From Microcoleus sp. bin48.metabat.b7b8b9.023 (GTDB lineage: Bacteria > Cyanobacteriota > Cyanobacteriia > Cyanobacteriales > Microcoleaceae): a DNA stretch of 64,000 bases. Of the stretch, positions 17,854-26,460 are shown one piece after another. The translations under genes and the position numbers were made by a program. Under the pieces are notes generated by a model. The model saw only the letters and a list, made by a program, of their open reading frames with translations, was not told where the DNA came from and did no database searches. The stretch covers positions 19,126-83,125 of the forward strand of contig NZ_JAAFKG010000035.1 in NCBI RefSeq assembly GCF_013299185.1. The letters run 5' to 3'. Position 1 is the stretch's first letter, and every line of letters begins with the position of its first letter.

Positions 17854-18764
17854 CCCGCAGGTGGCAAATCGTCGGTCAAAATTTGAGCTTGGTCTAAATC
17901 AGGTATAATTTCACCCAATTCTGAACCTATTTTCACATCAAGAGCTCTGTCTGTCAAGGAAAACGAAAATTCATGTCCATCTTGCACGTATTTTGCCCTG
18001 GAAACAATCTCGTCTTTCTCTAAAATAGGGCCGTTAGTCCCAATTAAAACACTATTAATATCCTTCCAAGGGCAGACGTATACCTGGGAAAACACACTTT
18101 GAAAAGTCTTCACCTTTTGGGCATAAAACTCATCTCTTTGCAGCAGATTTACTAAAACAACTCCGGCGGTTGACAAATGTTTTTGGCAAAGTTCATAAAA
18201 TTCTTTAGTTGCTAGGCGGTGTGGAAAGTAGCCGTTGCCAAAAAACACGTCAGTCACGATTATATCGTACTGCACATCTGGGCTTTGCTGCTCTAGATAC
18301 TCTCTCCCATCTTGGATTGCGACGCTGAGTCTGCTGTCGAACTGCACTCCAAAACACTCGACGGCTGCTTCCAGGGCGATCGCATCTACATCAGCACATT
18401 CTACAACAGTTTCCGGCAAATAATGGTGCATAACTAACGGAATTCTGCCGCCGCCAAACCCAGCTATATAAACTTTTTTAGGTTGATTTTGCCACAATAA
18501 ACCCAACATCATCGCTTGGGTATATTCTGAAACTAAATGCAGAGGATTGTTGAGGTTGAACACAGATTGCAATAAATCTGTATACAAATTCACTTTTTCT
18601 ACTAAACATAGCTTAATTTGACCTTTATCTTTTCTAACTGCAACATAATGAACTCCCGACTCTTTGCAAAATACAACTCCATCCGGCTGTTGTTGTACCC
18701 AAGCCAGCCGCTGCTTAATCGCAGATAAATTAATAGTTTTCCAATTTTTGGGTTCGTTAATCAT
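17829..18764 (-). CDS. Spermidine synthase-like (SpeE fold) methyltransferase-type protein
   Basis: The 311-residue protein has a Rossmann core of the spermidine synthase/SAM-methyltransferase type: KKVYIAGFGGGRIPLVMHHY (motif I, about residue 95), VVECADVDAIALEAA (acidic loop), and YDIIVTDVFFGNGYFPHRL in the position of the catalytic aspartate. Usual aminopropyltransferase substrate residues are not obvious, so it may be one of the many SpeE-like proteins of unknown substrate. The last eight residues (GYFDCWLF) are encoded by the final unit of the adjacent tandem array, so array changes can alter this C-terminus. Confidence 0.75.
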   Translation of the reverse strand: MINEPKNWKTINLSAIKQRLAWVQQQPDGVVFCKESGVHYVAVRKDKGQIKLCLVEKVNLYTDLLQSVFNLNNPLHLVSEYTQAMMLGLLWQNQPKKVYIAGFGGGRIPLVMHHYLPETVVECADVDAIALEAAVECFGVQFDSRLSVAIQDGREYLEQQSPDVQYDIIVTDVFFGNGYFPHRLATKEFYELCQKHLSTAGVVLVNLLQRDEFYAQKVKTFQSVFSQVYVCPWKDINSVLIGTNGPILEKDEIVSRAKYVQDGHEFSFSLTDRALDVKIGSELGEIIPDLDQAQILTDDLPPAGYFDCWLF

Positions 18765-18794
18765 TAATTTTAAATTTAATATTCCTGGACGCGT

Positions 18795-18863
18795 AGTGAG
18801 AAACCGGGTTTTTACTAAAATCCTATGTCGTAGTCGAGAGATTCAGAAAAAACCCGGTTTCTT
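18795..18863. repeat. Inverted AAACCGGGTTT repeat pair
   Basis: AGAAACCGGGTTTTTAC at 18799 and AAAAAACCCGGTTTCTTTG at 18847 form an inverted pair of the same family as the repeats at 12.4-12.7 kb. They lie in the short region upstream of the spermidine-synthase-like gene and downstream of the cyclase gene, both on the minus strand. Confidence 0.6.
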
Positions 18864-18925
18864 TGATTTAACACGGGAGATTATTAATTTTATTTTCGGG
18901 TATTGTGAAAAAAACCTGAGATAAA

Positions 18926-19534
18926 TTAAGTAGATGATACCTGCTTGTACGCCACCAAATCTAAACCCGAAATCGAAAAATCTATTCTTTCCCAATCTTG
19001 CTTATCACCTTCAAACTTTTCAAACGCTGCTGAGGTAAGCAAAATCTCTCCCCGTTCCGCCAAATCCTCTCCCAGCTTGGCTGCTAGATTAAATTCCGAA
19101 CCGTACATATCCTCTCCTTCCAGCATCAAAACATCGCCGCAGCCAATACCAATGCAGAGGTAAATATCCATATCCGGCGGCAGAGTCGTGTTGACAGCTA
19201 CCGTTTGTTTCAGAGATTCAATTGCAGATTCCACAGCAGATTTTACATCGGGAAATACTGCAAAAATATTGTCTGCTTCCTCCTTGACAACAGTACCGCC
19301 ATATTCTGCAATTATCGGTTTGACAATTCCGTGCATCCGGTGAATCATTGCCAGAAAATGAATGATTCCGTAGCGAACAGTCGTTCGCGAAAATCCCGAC
19401 ATATCCATTACCAATATCGTGTGTTCTTGGCGGAAAGTCGCATTAATTTTGGCATCAATTTCTGCCGTTCTTTGGGGATTTTCGTTTCTTTCTTGCAGCA
19501 GTTGTTCCAAGTTAGTGCGGTTATTTGTTTTCAT
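18926..19534 (-). CDS. Adenylate/guanylate cyclase catalytic-domain protein (class III)
   Basis: The 202-residue protein is little more than a class III nucleotide cyclase domain. ILVMDMSGFSRTTVRYG (about residue 40) holds the first metal-binding aspartate, GGTVVKEEADNIFAVFPDV gives the second, and GIGCGDVLMLEGEDMYGSEF leads into FNLAAKLGED. In active cyclases the last motif usually has an arginine (N-x-AAR), but here it is lysine. The KEEADN segment also departs from the usual GD pattern. It may therefore be a weak enzyme or a nucleotide-sensing pseudo-enzyme. It lies 10 bp downstream of a response regulator gene on the same strand and is probably co-transcribed, a sensor-output link. Confidence 0.8.
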   Translation of the reverse strand: MKTNNRTNLEQLLQERNENPQRTAEIDAKINATFRQEHTILVMDMSGFSRTTVRYGIIHFLAMIHRMHGIVKPIIAEYGGTVVKEEADNIFAVFPDVKSAVESAIESLKQTVAVNTTLPPDMDIYLCIGIGCGDVLMLEGEDMYGSEFNLAAKLGEDLAERGEILLTSAAFEKFEGDKQDWERIDFSISGLDLVAYKQVSST

Positions 19535-19544
19535 TGTATTTTAA

Positions 19545-20276
19545 TTAATTAAACTCCCAATCGCGACAAAAAGGCTGAGGGCGACCAGCGGGATGTACTG
19601 CACAATTTATACCATCTTTGCCGTAATAATAATCGCAAACTTTGCAAGGTTGATTTTGCTCAATTTTTTTCATCAAAATTGCCCGGACAGTCTGAACTCG
19701 GTTGCGATACTTGTTGGCCGTCGAGTGAGTCGGTTCAATTGCCAAAGCTTGCTGGAAAGCTGCTATGCTGGTATCGTACAATTTAATAATTTGGGCGCTG
19801 TATTTTGTCCAAGCATCGGCGCGACTTTGATACAATTCGATCGTACTTAAGTTTAAAATGCCGTATTCCGTCCAAGCGTCAGCCGAAGCCCGATCGAACT
19901 TAATATTGGCATTAATCAATACTTTTTTGATGGTTGCCAAAAGTTCCCTGGGCTGCCAAGGTTTGCTAACATACGCCTCGGCGCGATCGATCGCCCTGGA
20001 GAACAAAGCTAGCTGCTGTCCCTTCCCGGTTAAAAATATTACTGGTATATTCCGAGTTTCGGGATTAGCTTTAATTAAACGGCAAACACCGTAACCGTCC
20101 ATGCGGGGCATTACGATATCTAATAATACTAAATCCGGGTAATTTCTCTCAACTTTATCTAGTGCTTCTACACCGTCAGATGCTTGAATTACATTTAATC
20201 CACTGCATCTCAACTGATGTGAAATGCACTCCCGCTGGCTGCGGGAATCTTCCACAACTAAAACTGTACTCATCAC
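19545..20276 (-). CDS. Response regulator with receiver domain and cysteine-rich C-terminus
   Basis: The 243-residue protein has a complete CheY-like receiver domain (residues 1-122): acidic pocket VVEDS, phospho-acceptor aspartate in LVLLDIVMPRMDG, FLTGK with the conserved threonine, and SKPWQP with the lysine. The C-terminal half has a TPR-like helix pair (AFQQALAIEPTHSTANKYRN). It closes with a cysteine cluster, CKVCDYYYGKDGINC plus HPAGRPQPFCRDWEF, which looks like a small metal- or Fe-S-binding knuckle. There is no DNA-binding domain. The start is GTG at 20276 or ATG at 20273. The stop is 10 bp before the cyclase gene, so a two-gene signalling operon is likely. Confidence 0.85.
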   Translation of the reverse strand: MMSTVLVVEDSRSQRECISHQLRCSGLNVIQASDGVEALDKVERNYPDLVLLDIVMPRMDGYGVCRLIKANPETRNIPVIFLTGKGQQLALFSRAIDRAEAYVSKPWQPRELLATIKKVLINANIKFDRASADAWTEYGILNLSTIELYQSRADAWTKYSAQIIKLYDTSIAAFQQALAIEPTHSTANKYRNRVQTVRAILMKKIEQNQPCKVCDYYYGKDGINCAVHPAGRPQPFCRDWEFN

Positions 20277-20597
20277 TCCCCACCTGGTTTCTGATGTAAA
20301 CTTGCGCGCTGCTTCGAGTTGCCCTGACTGACATTATTTTACCCACATTGAATGATTTTGTTATCACTAGCTAGGGGAATTATCTAAACTTGCAACAAAT
20401 CTTAAACTGGGAAGCACAGGCGATCGCGATCGCAAAAATCTGCTTGCCAATACGGGGAATTATTGCAAGTTTGATAAAAAAAATATTCGGATTTTAAACC
20501 TTAATAACGGCAAACTGTACTGATGCAAGCCAAAAACCTTGTTGAATTGCCACAGATAATCCGCTACTGTGTACGTTGAAGTTCTTAAGGACGACAC
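20277..20597. other. Intergenic region between divergent genes, no gene seen
   Basis: This 321-bp stretch lies between the response regulator (minus) and the exported protein (plus) genes, so it should hold two promoters. I see no convincing coding frame, repeat or RNA. A ribosome-binding AAGGAC lies at 20587-20592, ahead of the plus-strand start at 20598. Confidence 0.6.
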
Positions 20598-20963
20598 ATG
20601 AATAAATTGCTCCTCACTTTGCTTGTAAGTCCGACGCTGTTTGGATCTCTGATGTCTTTGAGCGCGATCGCCCAAAATGCTCAAAACATAGGCGAAACAC
20701 CGGGTAAATCGGCTGATGCACCAACCTGCGTGCGATCGCCCCACACCCAACGTCTGAGTTGCGTGCGCCTTCCCGCGAAAACCGCTGCTGCTAATGCTAA
20801 ACAAACAATTGGTTGGCAGCCGCGGGATGGCCAGCCTGTGGCGATGCTGGATTTTACCGAAGAAGAAAGCGATGCGGCGGCGGCGCTGTTTGGCTGCGAC
20901 TGTCAGTTGTGTATCAACTCGCTGCGGCAGTTGCGCGGCTTGCCGCCTCTGGATCTGACTTGA
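20598..20963 (+). CDS. Exported protein with CxCxxC motif, unknown function
   Basis: The 121-residue protein starts with a typical signal peptide (MNKLLLTLLVSPTLFGSLMS then LSAIAQNAQ, cleavage likely near residue 25). The mature part is about 95 residues with cysteines at CVRSPHTQRLSC and a C-terminal FGCDCQLCINSLRQL cluster. Even-numbered cysteines in an exported protein suggest disulphides or a metal site. I do not recognise a named family. The start is supported by AAGGAC 5 bp upstream. Confidence 0.7.
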   Translation: MNKLLLTLLVSPTLFGSLMSLSAIAQNAQNIGETPGKSADAPTCVRSPHTQRLSCVRLPAKTAAANAKQTIGWQPRDGQPVAMLDFTEEESDAAAALFGCDCQLCINSLRQLRGLPPLDLT

Positions 20964-21092
20964 GCGCCCAGAAAGCGAATGTTTTTTTGGTAATATCGCG
21001 ATCGTTGCGACATTTGATATTTGTGGGCGATCGCACTTGGGCTCTACAATAATTTATACCGATTGGCGATCGACAAGCCGGCGATCGGGGTA

Positions 21093-21647
21093 TTATTTCT
21101 GCGCCAAAGCCCATACTACTAAGGGAAAATCCGGCTCATTTGCTAACGAATGAATGGAAGCATTGTAATATTCCCATTTTGAGAAGTTTGCCACAATACA
21201 AGCGCGGTTTCCCCAAGAGCCTGTTTGGATGCGCTCTAAATTGAAACCGCATTCAGCCAGCAGGTATTTGATTCCTGTTTCTGTCCAGCGAGAGCAGTCG
21301 TTAGGGTAATCGTGAATCCGAATCAAAAACGGTATAGTTATTAAAAAATAACCGTTTTTGTCGAGCATTTGATAGATATTTTTGCCAGCGCGGTAAGGCC
21401 AAAGTAAATGTTCAAATATCTGTTCGGCAATGATTAAATCAAATGTTTGATCGAGGCAACACTCGCAAATGTCAAACTCTGGATAGTTGAGGGATTTATA
21501 GCTTTGAAAAGATTCTAATTTGCCCCAACTGTCGCCAGAGATTTCTAAGGTATTTAATCGATCGGGCTGCAAGCTTTTAACGATGTTGCGAGTTTCGCGG
21601 TTCATCACAACTCGGCACCAATGTTCGTCAACTGCACCAAATACCAT
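21093..21647 (-). CDS. SAM-dependent methyltransferase (class I)
   Basis: The 184-residue protein has a methyltransferase core. LNTLEISGDSWGK is the modified motif I (GxG-like), FDLIIAEQIFEHLLWPYRAG matches the motif IV/post-IV pattern seen in methyltransferase family 11 proteins, and NGYFLITIPFLIRIHDYP follows. The substrate is unknown. The start is placed at the ATG at 21647 because a strong ribosome site, GGAGGAAAT, lies directly ahead. An open extension upstream to 21728 lacks such a site. It stands alone between divergent or convergent neighbours. Confidence 0.75.
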   Translation of the reverse strand: MVFGAVDEHWCRVVMNRETRNIVKSLQPDRLNTLEISGDSWGKLESFQSYKSLNYPEFDICECCLDQTFDLIIAEQIFEHLLWPYRAGKNIYQMLDKNGYFLITIPFLIRIHDYPNDCSRWTETGIKYLLAECGFNLERIQTGSWGNRACIVANFSKWEYYNASIHSLANEPDFPLVVWALAQK

Positions 21648-21825
21648 ATTTCCTCCGTTGAGATTTGTAGGGCGATTAATAACGGGATAGCTAGCCTTCG
21701 GGAAGGGGAGAGCGAACGCTTCACGCAATTTGTCTCTACAATAACCTATTCTGATTGGCGATCGCCCGCACCGACTGCTAAAATGAAATGTATAATATTA
21801 GCGATGTAAACCGCTACTCGAAATC

Positions 21826-22272
21826 ATGTCCGCAAATACCGCGCTACCGCCAACCCTAGCTAAAATCGTCCAGCGCTTCCAGCGACACTCCGATCCGAAA
21901 CAGCGCTACGAACAACTGCTGTGGTATGCGAAGCGACTCCCACCATTTCCCGAAAGCAATAAACTGCCGGAAAACAAAGTTTCTGGCTGCGTGTCACAAG
22001 TTTATATTACTGCAACTTTAGCCGACGGAAAAGTTTCCTTTGAAGGCGATTCAGACGCACAGCTAGTCAAAGGATTAGTTGGCTTGCTCGTCGAAGGTTT
22101 GAGCGGATTGACGCCTGCGGAAATAGTCAGCGTTACCCCAGATTTTATTCAAGATACGGGATTGAATGTCAGCCTGACACCTTCCCGCGCTAACGGATTT
22201 TACAACATTTTTCAAATGATGAGAAATAAGGCACTGGCTTGCGAAGTTAGCGCGCAAGCAGAAGCAAATTAA
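21826..22272 (+). CDS. sufE: SufE family sulfur acceptor
   Basis: The 148-residue protein has the SufE pattern: PPTLAKIVQRFQRHSDPKQR, then YEQLLWYAKRLPPFPE, the active cysteine in KVSGCVSQVY (about residue 54), and GLSGLTPAEIVSVTPDF near the end. SufE takes persulfide sulfur from the cysteine desulfurase SufS and passes it to Fe-S assembly; no other suf gene is near. The stop is 14 bp before the next start, which has an AGGAG ribosome site, so the two genes are probably co-transcribed. Confidence 0.93.
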   Translation: MSANTALPPTLAKIVQRFQRHSDPKQRYEQLLWYAKRLPPFPESNKLPENKVSGCVSQVYITATLADGKVSFEGDSDAQLVKGLVGLLVEGLSGLTPAEIVSVTPDFIQDTGLNVSLTPSRANGFYNIFQMMRNKALACEVSAQAEAN

Positions 22273-22286
22273 CAGGAGAAAAAGCT

Positions 22287-23195
22287 GTGACTCAGACTGC
22301 TGATTTAACCAAATCTAATTCTAGCAACTATCCCGCGACAGTTCAAGAATATCTCTGGAACTGGAAAGGAACGCAAATCAAAGTTATTTACGAAACTAGA
22401 GGACAGGGAAACACCGTATTATTGCTGCCAGCTTTCAGTACGGTTTCAACACGAGCAGAAATGCGTCCTTTAGCGGAATTGTTAGCTGCAAACTTTCAAG
22501 TTGTCAGTGTAGATTGGCCTGGTTTTGGCGACTCAGATCGCCCGCGCACCGACTACGAACCGCAATTATATCATCAATTTATTCAGGATTTTGTTGAGTC
22601 TACTTTTAGCAGTCCTGTGGCTGTAGTTGCGGCCGGTCACGCTGCGGGTTATGCTATGCAATTAGCGCAGTCAAAGCCGAATGTTTGGTCAAAAATTGTG
22701 TTAGCTGCACCGACTTGGCGCGGGCCTTTACCGACGATGAGCAAACAGCAAAGCGACTGGCACGGAGTTGTGAGAGAATTAGTACGATCGCCCTTACTCG
22801 GTCAATTCCTCTACAAACTGAACACTGCGCCGTCATTCCTGGGTTTGATGTACCGCCGCCACGTCTACGCGGATGCAGCAAAAGTCACCCCCGATTTTAT
22901 CCAAAACAAGTGGAAAGTTACTCAGAAAGCGGGTGCGAGATTTGGTTCGGCGGCTTTTGTAACTGGTGGTTTAGATCCGGCAAAAACCCGAGAAGAATTT
23001 GTCGCCAACTTCCAAGAATTAGCAGTACCGGTGATGGTTGTAATTGCTGAGAAAGCACCGCCCAAATCTAAGGCGGAAATGGAAGTATTAGCCCAATTAC
23101 CGGGAGTGGAATCGCGAGTTATTCCGGGCTCTTTGGGCTTACACGAAGAGTATGCGGCGGATTTGGCAAATGCGGTTAAGTCTTTTGACAGTTGA
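22287..23195 (+). CDS. Alpha/beta-hydrolase-fold protein lacking the nucleophile
   Basis: The 302-residue protein has a full alpha/beta-hydrolase fold: VLLLPAFSTVSTR (oxyanion strand), VDWPGFGDSDRPR, and the nucleophile elbow at about residue 116, which here reads AAGHAAGYAM. The usual pattern is G-x-S-x-G, so the catalytic serine is alanine. A histidine sits late in the chain, in SLGLHEEYA. It is thus likely non-hydrolytic or uses another chemistry. The start GTG at 22287 follows ACAGGAGAAAAAGCT. The last codons (GAC AGT TGA) are formed by the first copies of a TTGACAG repeat array, so the C-terminus may have been altered by it. Confidence 0.75.
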   Translation: MTQTADLTKSNSSNYPATVQEYLWNWKGTQIKVIYETRGQGNTVLLLPAFSTVSTRAEMRPLAELLAANFQVVSVDWPGFGDSDRPRTDYEPQLYHQFIQDFVESTFSSPVAVVAAGHAAGYAMQLAQSKPNVWSKIVLAAPTWRGPLPTMSKQQSDWHGVVRELVRSPLLGQFLYKLNTAPSFLGLMYRRHVYADAAKVTPDFIQNKWKVTQKAGARFGSAAFVTGGLDPAKTREEFVANFQELAVPVMVVIAEKAPPKSKAEMEVLAQLPGVESRVIPGSLGLHEEYAADLANAVKSFDS

Positions 23196-23266
23196 CAGTT
23201 GACAGTTGACAGTTGACAGTTGACAGTTGACAGTTGACAGTTGACAGTTGACAGTTGACAGTTGAC
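23184..23266. repeat. TTGACAG heptanucleotide tandem repeat
   Basis: About eleven perfect copies of the heptamer TTGACAG occur in tandem. The array starts inside the last codons of the hydrolase-fold gene. Other copies of the same heptamer array lie at 29865-29938 (other strand), 33671-33703 and 42054-42085. Long tandemly repeated heptamers are a known feature of filamentous cyanobacteria. Confidence 0.95.
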
Positions 23267-23275
23267 CGACTGAAT

Positions 23276-23374
23276 GACTAATGACGTTGGACGTTCGCGA
23301 GCGGGGACGCTCGCGCTAATGACGTTGGACGTTCGCGAGCGGGGACGCTCGCGCTAATGACTAATGACTAATGA
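23276..23374. repeat. Two 48-bp direct repeats with a GCGAGCG...CGCTCGC hairpin
   Basis: The unit ATGACGTTGGACGTTCGCGA, GCGGGGACGCTCGCGCTA occurs twice in tandem, and each copy can form a strong hairpin (TTCGCGAGC with GCTCGCG). Copies of ATGACTA follow. The array lies between the convergent ends of the hydrolase-fold gene and the coiled-coil gene and may serve as a bidirectional terminator. Confidence 0.8.
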
Positions 23375-23380
23375 CTTCTT

Positions 23381-26300
23381 CTATTCTTGATTGCCTTTCC
23401 CGCGAATATATCCGTTATCTGCAATCCGCCAAGCACCCCCAGTATTGCCGGTTAAATCGCAATCATCCACCGTAGCAATACTATCTCTGTAAACTGCGAT
23501 CGCCTCACCTTCATTACCATTAATTCTACACCGACGCGCAATCAATTTTCCTCCCAATCCGACACCTATTCCCAGAGTACCGTTATTAGAGATAGTGCAA
23601 TCTTCCACCGTTGCTTTGCCATTATCCGAGATAAAGATTCCGTTCCATATTCCATCATGAATTTGACAGCGACGGATTACCGAATCGGCATTAGAGCCGC
23701 AAATTCCCACTACAGAATAGTTGGCAGAAGTTATATCGCTGTCTTCTACGGTTAACTCGCCTTGGCGAATATCTACAGCGTAATATTTCCCTGTTGTTTT
23801 CATTGTCAATCCTCGCACTAAAGCGCTGTCTGTTGCCATTTGAATGCAGTTTGACTCGCTGCTTTCAAGAGTGACGCTACCCGCTTCTGTGTTGCCGAGA
23901 ATTTCCACAGACTTGTCGATTATTATACTTTCTTTATACACACCCGGATGCACGTGAATTTTCGTACCAGAAACAGCATTTTTTAGGGCTTCGCTAATAG
24001 TGGTACAGTCACCTTCGCCTTGCTGAGAAACTACAATTTCTTGATTTTTCCCAATTCCTGAGTTTCGGGTTGACTCGGCGTTTTGATCGACTAATTCAGC
24101 TTTTGGTGATTCTTCCCCTGTGGCGGCAATTTCGGATGTTGGCTGCAACCGTTCTTGATATACTGTTTCTAAGTGATGTTCTAACTCAGATATTTGAGAT
24201 TGCAGTTGATTTTGAGTCTGGCTGGCTGTCTCGATTTGACTTTGCATTTCCGAGAGTTGGGCGTAAATGTGCGATCGCTCTCTGTTTGCAGTTTCTAGCT
24301 GAGATGCCAATTGCGATCGAGTTTGACGCCCATTTTCTAACTGATTTTCTAAGTCGGATATTTGAGAGTGCAGTTGAGCTTGATTCTGATTGGCTGTCTC
24401 GATTTGAGTTTGCATTTCCGAGAGTTGAGAATTGAGTTGCTCTTCCAATTGCGATCGACTTTGACTGCCATTTTCCAACTGGTTTTCTAAGTCGGATATG
24501 TGAGATTGCAGTTGAGCTTGATTCTGGTTGGCTGTCTGGAGTTGGTTTTGCGATTCCGACAGTTGAGACTCTAATTGCGATCGACTTTGACTGCCATTTT
24601 CCAACTGGTTTTCTAAGTCGGATATGTGAGATTGCAGTTGAGCTTGATTCTGGTTGGCTGTCTGGAGTTGGTTTTGCGATTCCGACAGTTGAGACTCTAA
24701 TTGCGATCGACTTTGACTGCCATTTTCCAACTGGTTTTCTAAGTCGGATATGTGAGATTGCAGTTGAGCTTGATTCTGGTTGGCTGTCTGGAGTTGGTTT
24801 TGCGATTCCGACAGTTGAGACTCTAATTGCGATCGACTTTGAAGCCCATTTTCTAACTGATTTTCTAAGTCGGATATTTGAGATTGCAGTTGATTTTGAT
24901 TCTGGTTGGCTGTGTCAAGTTGACTTTGCAATTCCGACAGTTGAGAATTGAGTTGCTCTTCCAATTGCGATCGACTTTGACGCCCATTTTCCAACTGGTT
25001 TTCTAAGTCGGATATGTGAGATTGCAGTTGAGCTTGATTCTGATTGGCTGTCTGGAGTTGATTTTGCAATTCCGACAGTTGAGAGTTGAGTTGCTCTTCC
25101 AATTGCGATCGACTCTGACGCCCATTTTCTAACTGATTTTCTAAGTCGGATATTTGAGATTGCAGTTGAGCTTGATTCTGGTTGGCTGTCTGGAGTTGAT
25201 TTTGCAATTCCGACAGTTGAGAGTTGAGTTGCTCTTCCAATTGCGATCGACTCTGACGCCCATTTTCTAACTGATTTTCTAAGTCGGATATTTGAGAGTG
25301 CAGTTGCGTTTGATTTTGATTGGATATCTCGATTTGATTTTGCAATTCCGACAGTTGAGAATTGAGGTGCGAGCGTTCGGTGTTTGCAGTTTCTAAATCT
25401 GATTGCAGTTGCGATCGCTCTTGATGTAGACTTTCTAGCTGCTGTTCTAATTCGGATACTGGAGATTGCAGTTGAGTTTGGCTCTGATTTGCTATTTCCA
25501 AGAGATTTTGCAATTCCGATAGTTGAGAGTAAATGTGCGATCGCTCTTTGTTAGCCGTTTCTAATTGAACCTGCAATTCTGACAACTGAGCCAGCAATTG
25601 TTCTCGCTCTCTAACAACCGTTTCTGATTGACTTTGCAGCTCAGATAATTGAGAGTTTAACTGCATTTTATCCTGATTCGCTGCTTCTAACTGTGTTTCC
25701 AGCTCTAATGTTTCAGGTTGCGGTTGATTTAGTTGTTGGCGGGCTGTTTCCAATTGAGAGTTGAGCATTTCTCGTTCTTGCTCTGCACTCTCTAGTTGAG
25801 CTTGCAATCCCGAAAGTTGAGACTGAAGTTGCTCCCGCTCTTGAATTGAGCGATCGAACTTAATTTGAATTTCTGACAACTGGTATTGTACCTGCAATCT
25901 GCTTTGACTAGCAGTTTCCAACTGACTTTCAACTTCCGAAAGCAGAGCGTTAAATTGAGAACGTTCTGCATTAACCGCCTCTAACTCTGCTTGCATTTCC
26001 CGGATTTGAGCGTTAAGTTGCGATCGCTCGTGCTGAGCCAATTCTAACTGATATTGAAGTTCTGCCACTTCTGCTAACTGGGACTCAGCTTGTTGAGCAT
26101 TTTCTAGCTGAAACTGCAAATCAGCAATCAGAGCATTAACTTGCGATCGCTCCTCAGCAATTCCTGCCAAAAATTCTTCCAATTCCGACACTTGATTGTT
26201 TAAAACATCTTGCTCGCGAGTCACAATTTCCAAGCGACTTTGCAGCTCAGACATTTCAGAATTTAGCTGAGTTTCATTCTGCATTTTTTGCCGCAATTCC

Positions 26301-26452
26301 GAAGTTCTAGCATCCAACTGCGACGCCAACTTCGATATGGCTTCCTGCGAACCCTGCATCCGCACCAAATTGCGTGAATTTCGCTTATTCAAAATTAGCC
26401 AGCAGACTAATGCCCCGCCTGCAAATCCTATCAATAAAAGTAATGCTTCCAT
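23381..26452 (-). CDS. Membrane-anchored giant coiled-coil protein with C-terminal beta-helix domain
   Basis: The 1023-residue protein starts with one hydrophobic segment (LLLLIGFAGGALVCWLIL, residues 4-21). Next come about 740 residues of almost uninterrupted coiled coil built of SQLSELQxQLExAxQ repeats. The final 220 residues form a right-handed beta-helix (NosD/pectate-lyase type) with IHVHPGVYKESIIIDKSVEI and rungs such as TVEDCTISNN and LIARRCRINGN. Three 42-residue repeats in the middle are almost identical at the DNA level (about 24470-24850), so they are recent or homogenised. Catalytic residues of a lyase are not visible. It could be a structural, cell-envelope or division-related protein. 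No neighbour helps. Confidence 0.8.
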   Translation of the reverse strand: MEALLLLIGFAGGALVCWLILNKRNSRNLVRMQGSQEAISKLASQLDARTSELRQKMQNETQLNSEMSELQSRLEIVTREQDVLNNQVSELEEFLAGIAEERSQVNALIADLQFQLENAQQAESQLAEVAELQYQLELAQHERSQLNAQIREMQAELEAVNAERSQFNALLSEVESQLETASQSRLQVQYQLSEIQIKFDRSIQEREQLQSQLSGLQAQLESAEQEREMLNSQLETARQQLNQPQPETLELETQLEAANQDKMQLNSQLSELQSQSETVVREREQLLAQLSELQVQLETANKERSHIYSQLSELQNLLEIANQSQTQLQSPVSELEQQLESLHQERSQLQSDLETANTERSHLNSQLSELQNQIEISNQNQTQLHSQISDLENQLENGRQSRSQLEEQLNSQLSELQNQLQTANQNQAQLQSQISDLENQLENGRQSRSQLEEQLNSQLSELQNQLQTANQNQAQLQSHISDLENQLENGRQSRSQLEEQLNSQLSELQSQLDTANQNQNQLQSQISDLENQLENGLQSRSQLESQLSESQNQLQTANQNQAQLQSHISDLENQLENGSQSRSQLESQLSESQNQLQTANQNQAQLQSHISDLENQLENGSQSRSQLESQLSESQNQLQTANQNQAQLQSHISDLENQLENGSQSRSQLEEQLNSQLSEMQTQIETANQNQAQLHSQISDLENQLENGRQTRSQLASQLETANRERSHIYAQLSEMQSQIETASQTQNQLQSQISELEHHLETVYQERLQPTSEIAATGEESPKAELVDQNAESTRNSGIGKNQEIVVSQQGEGDCTTISEALKNAVSGTKIHVHPGVYKESIIIDKSVEILGNTEAGSVTLESSESNCIQMATDSALVRGLTMKTTGKYYAVDIRQGELTVEDSDITSANYSVVGICGSNADSVIRRCQIHDGIWNGIFISDNGKATVEDCTISNNGTLGIGVGLGGKLIARRCRINGNEGEAIAVYRDSIATVDDCDLTGNTGGAWRIADNGYIRGKGNQE

Positions 26453-26460
26453 TTGTTTAT

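Noticed and set aside
24070..24435. Open frame opposite the coiled-coil gene
   Set aside because: Produced by the repeats of the real gene on the other strand.
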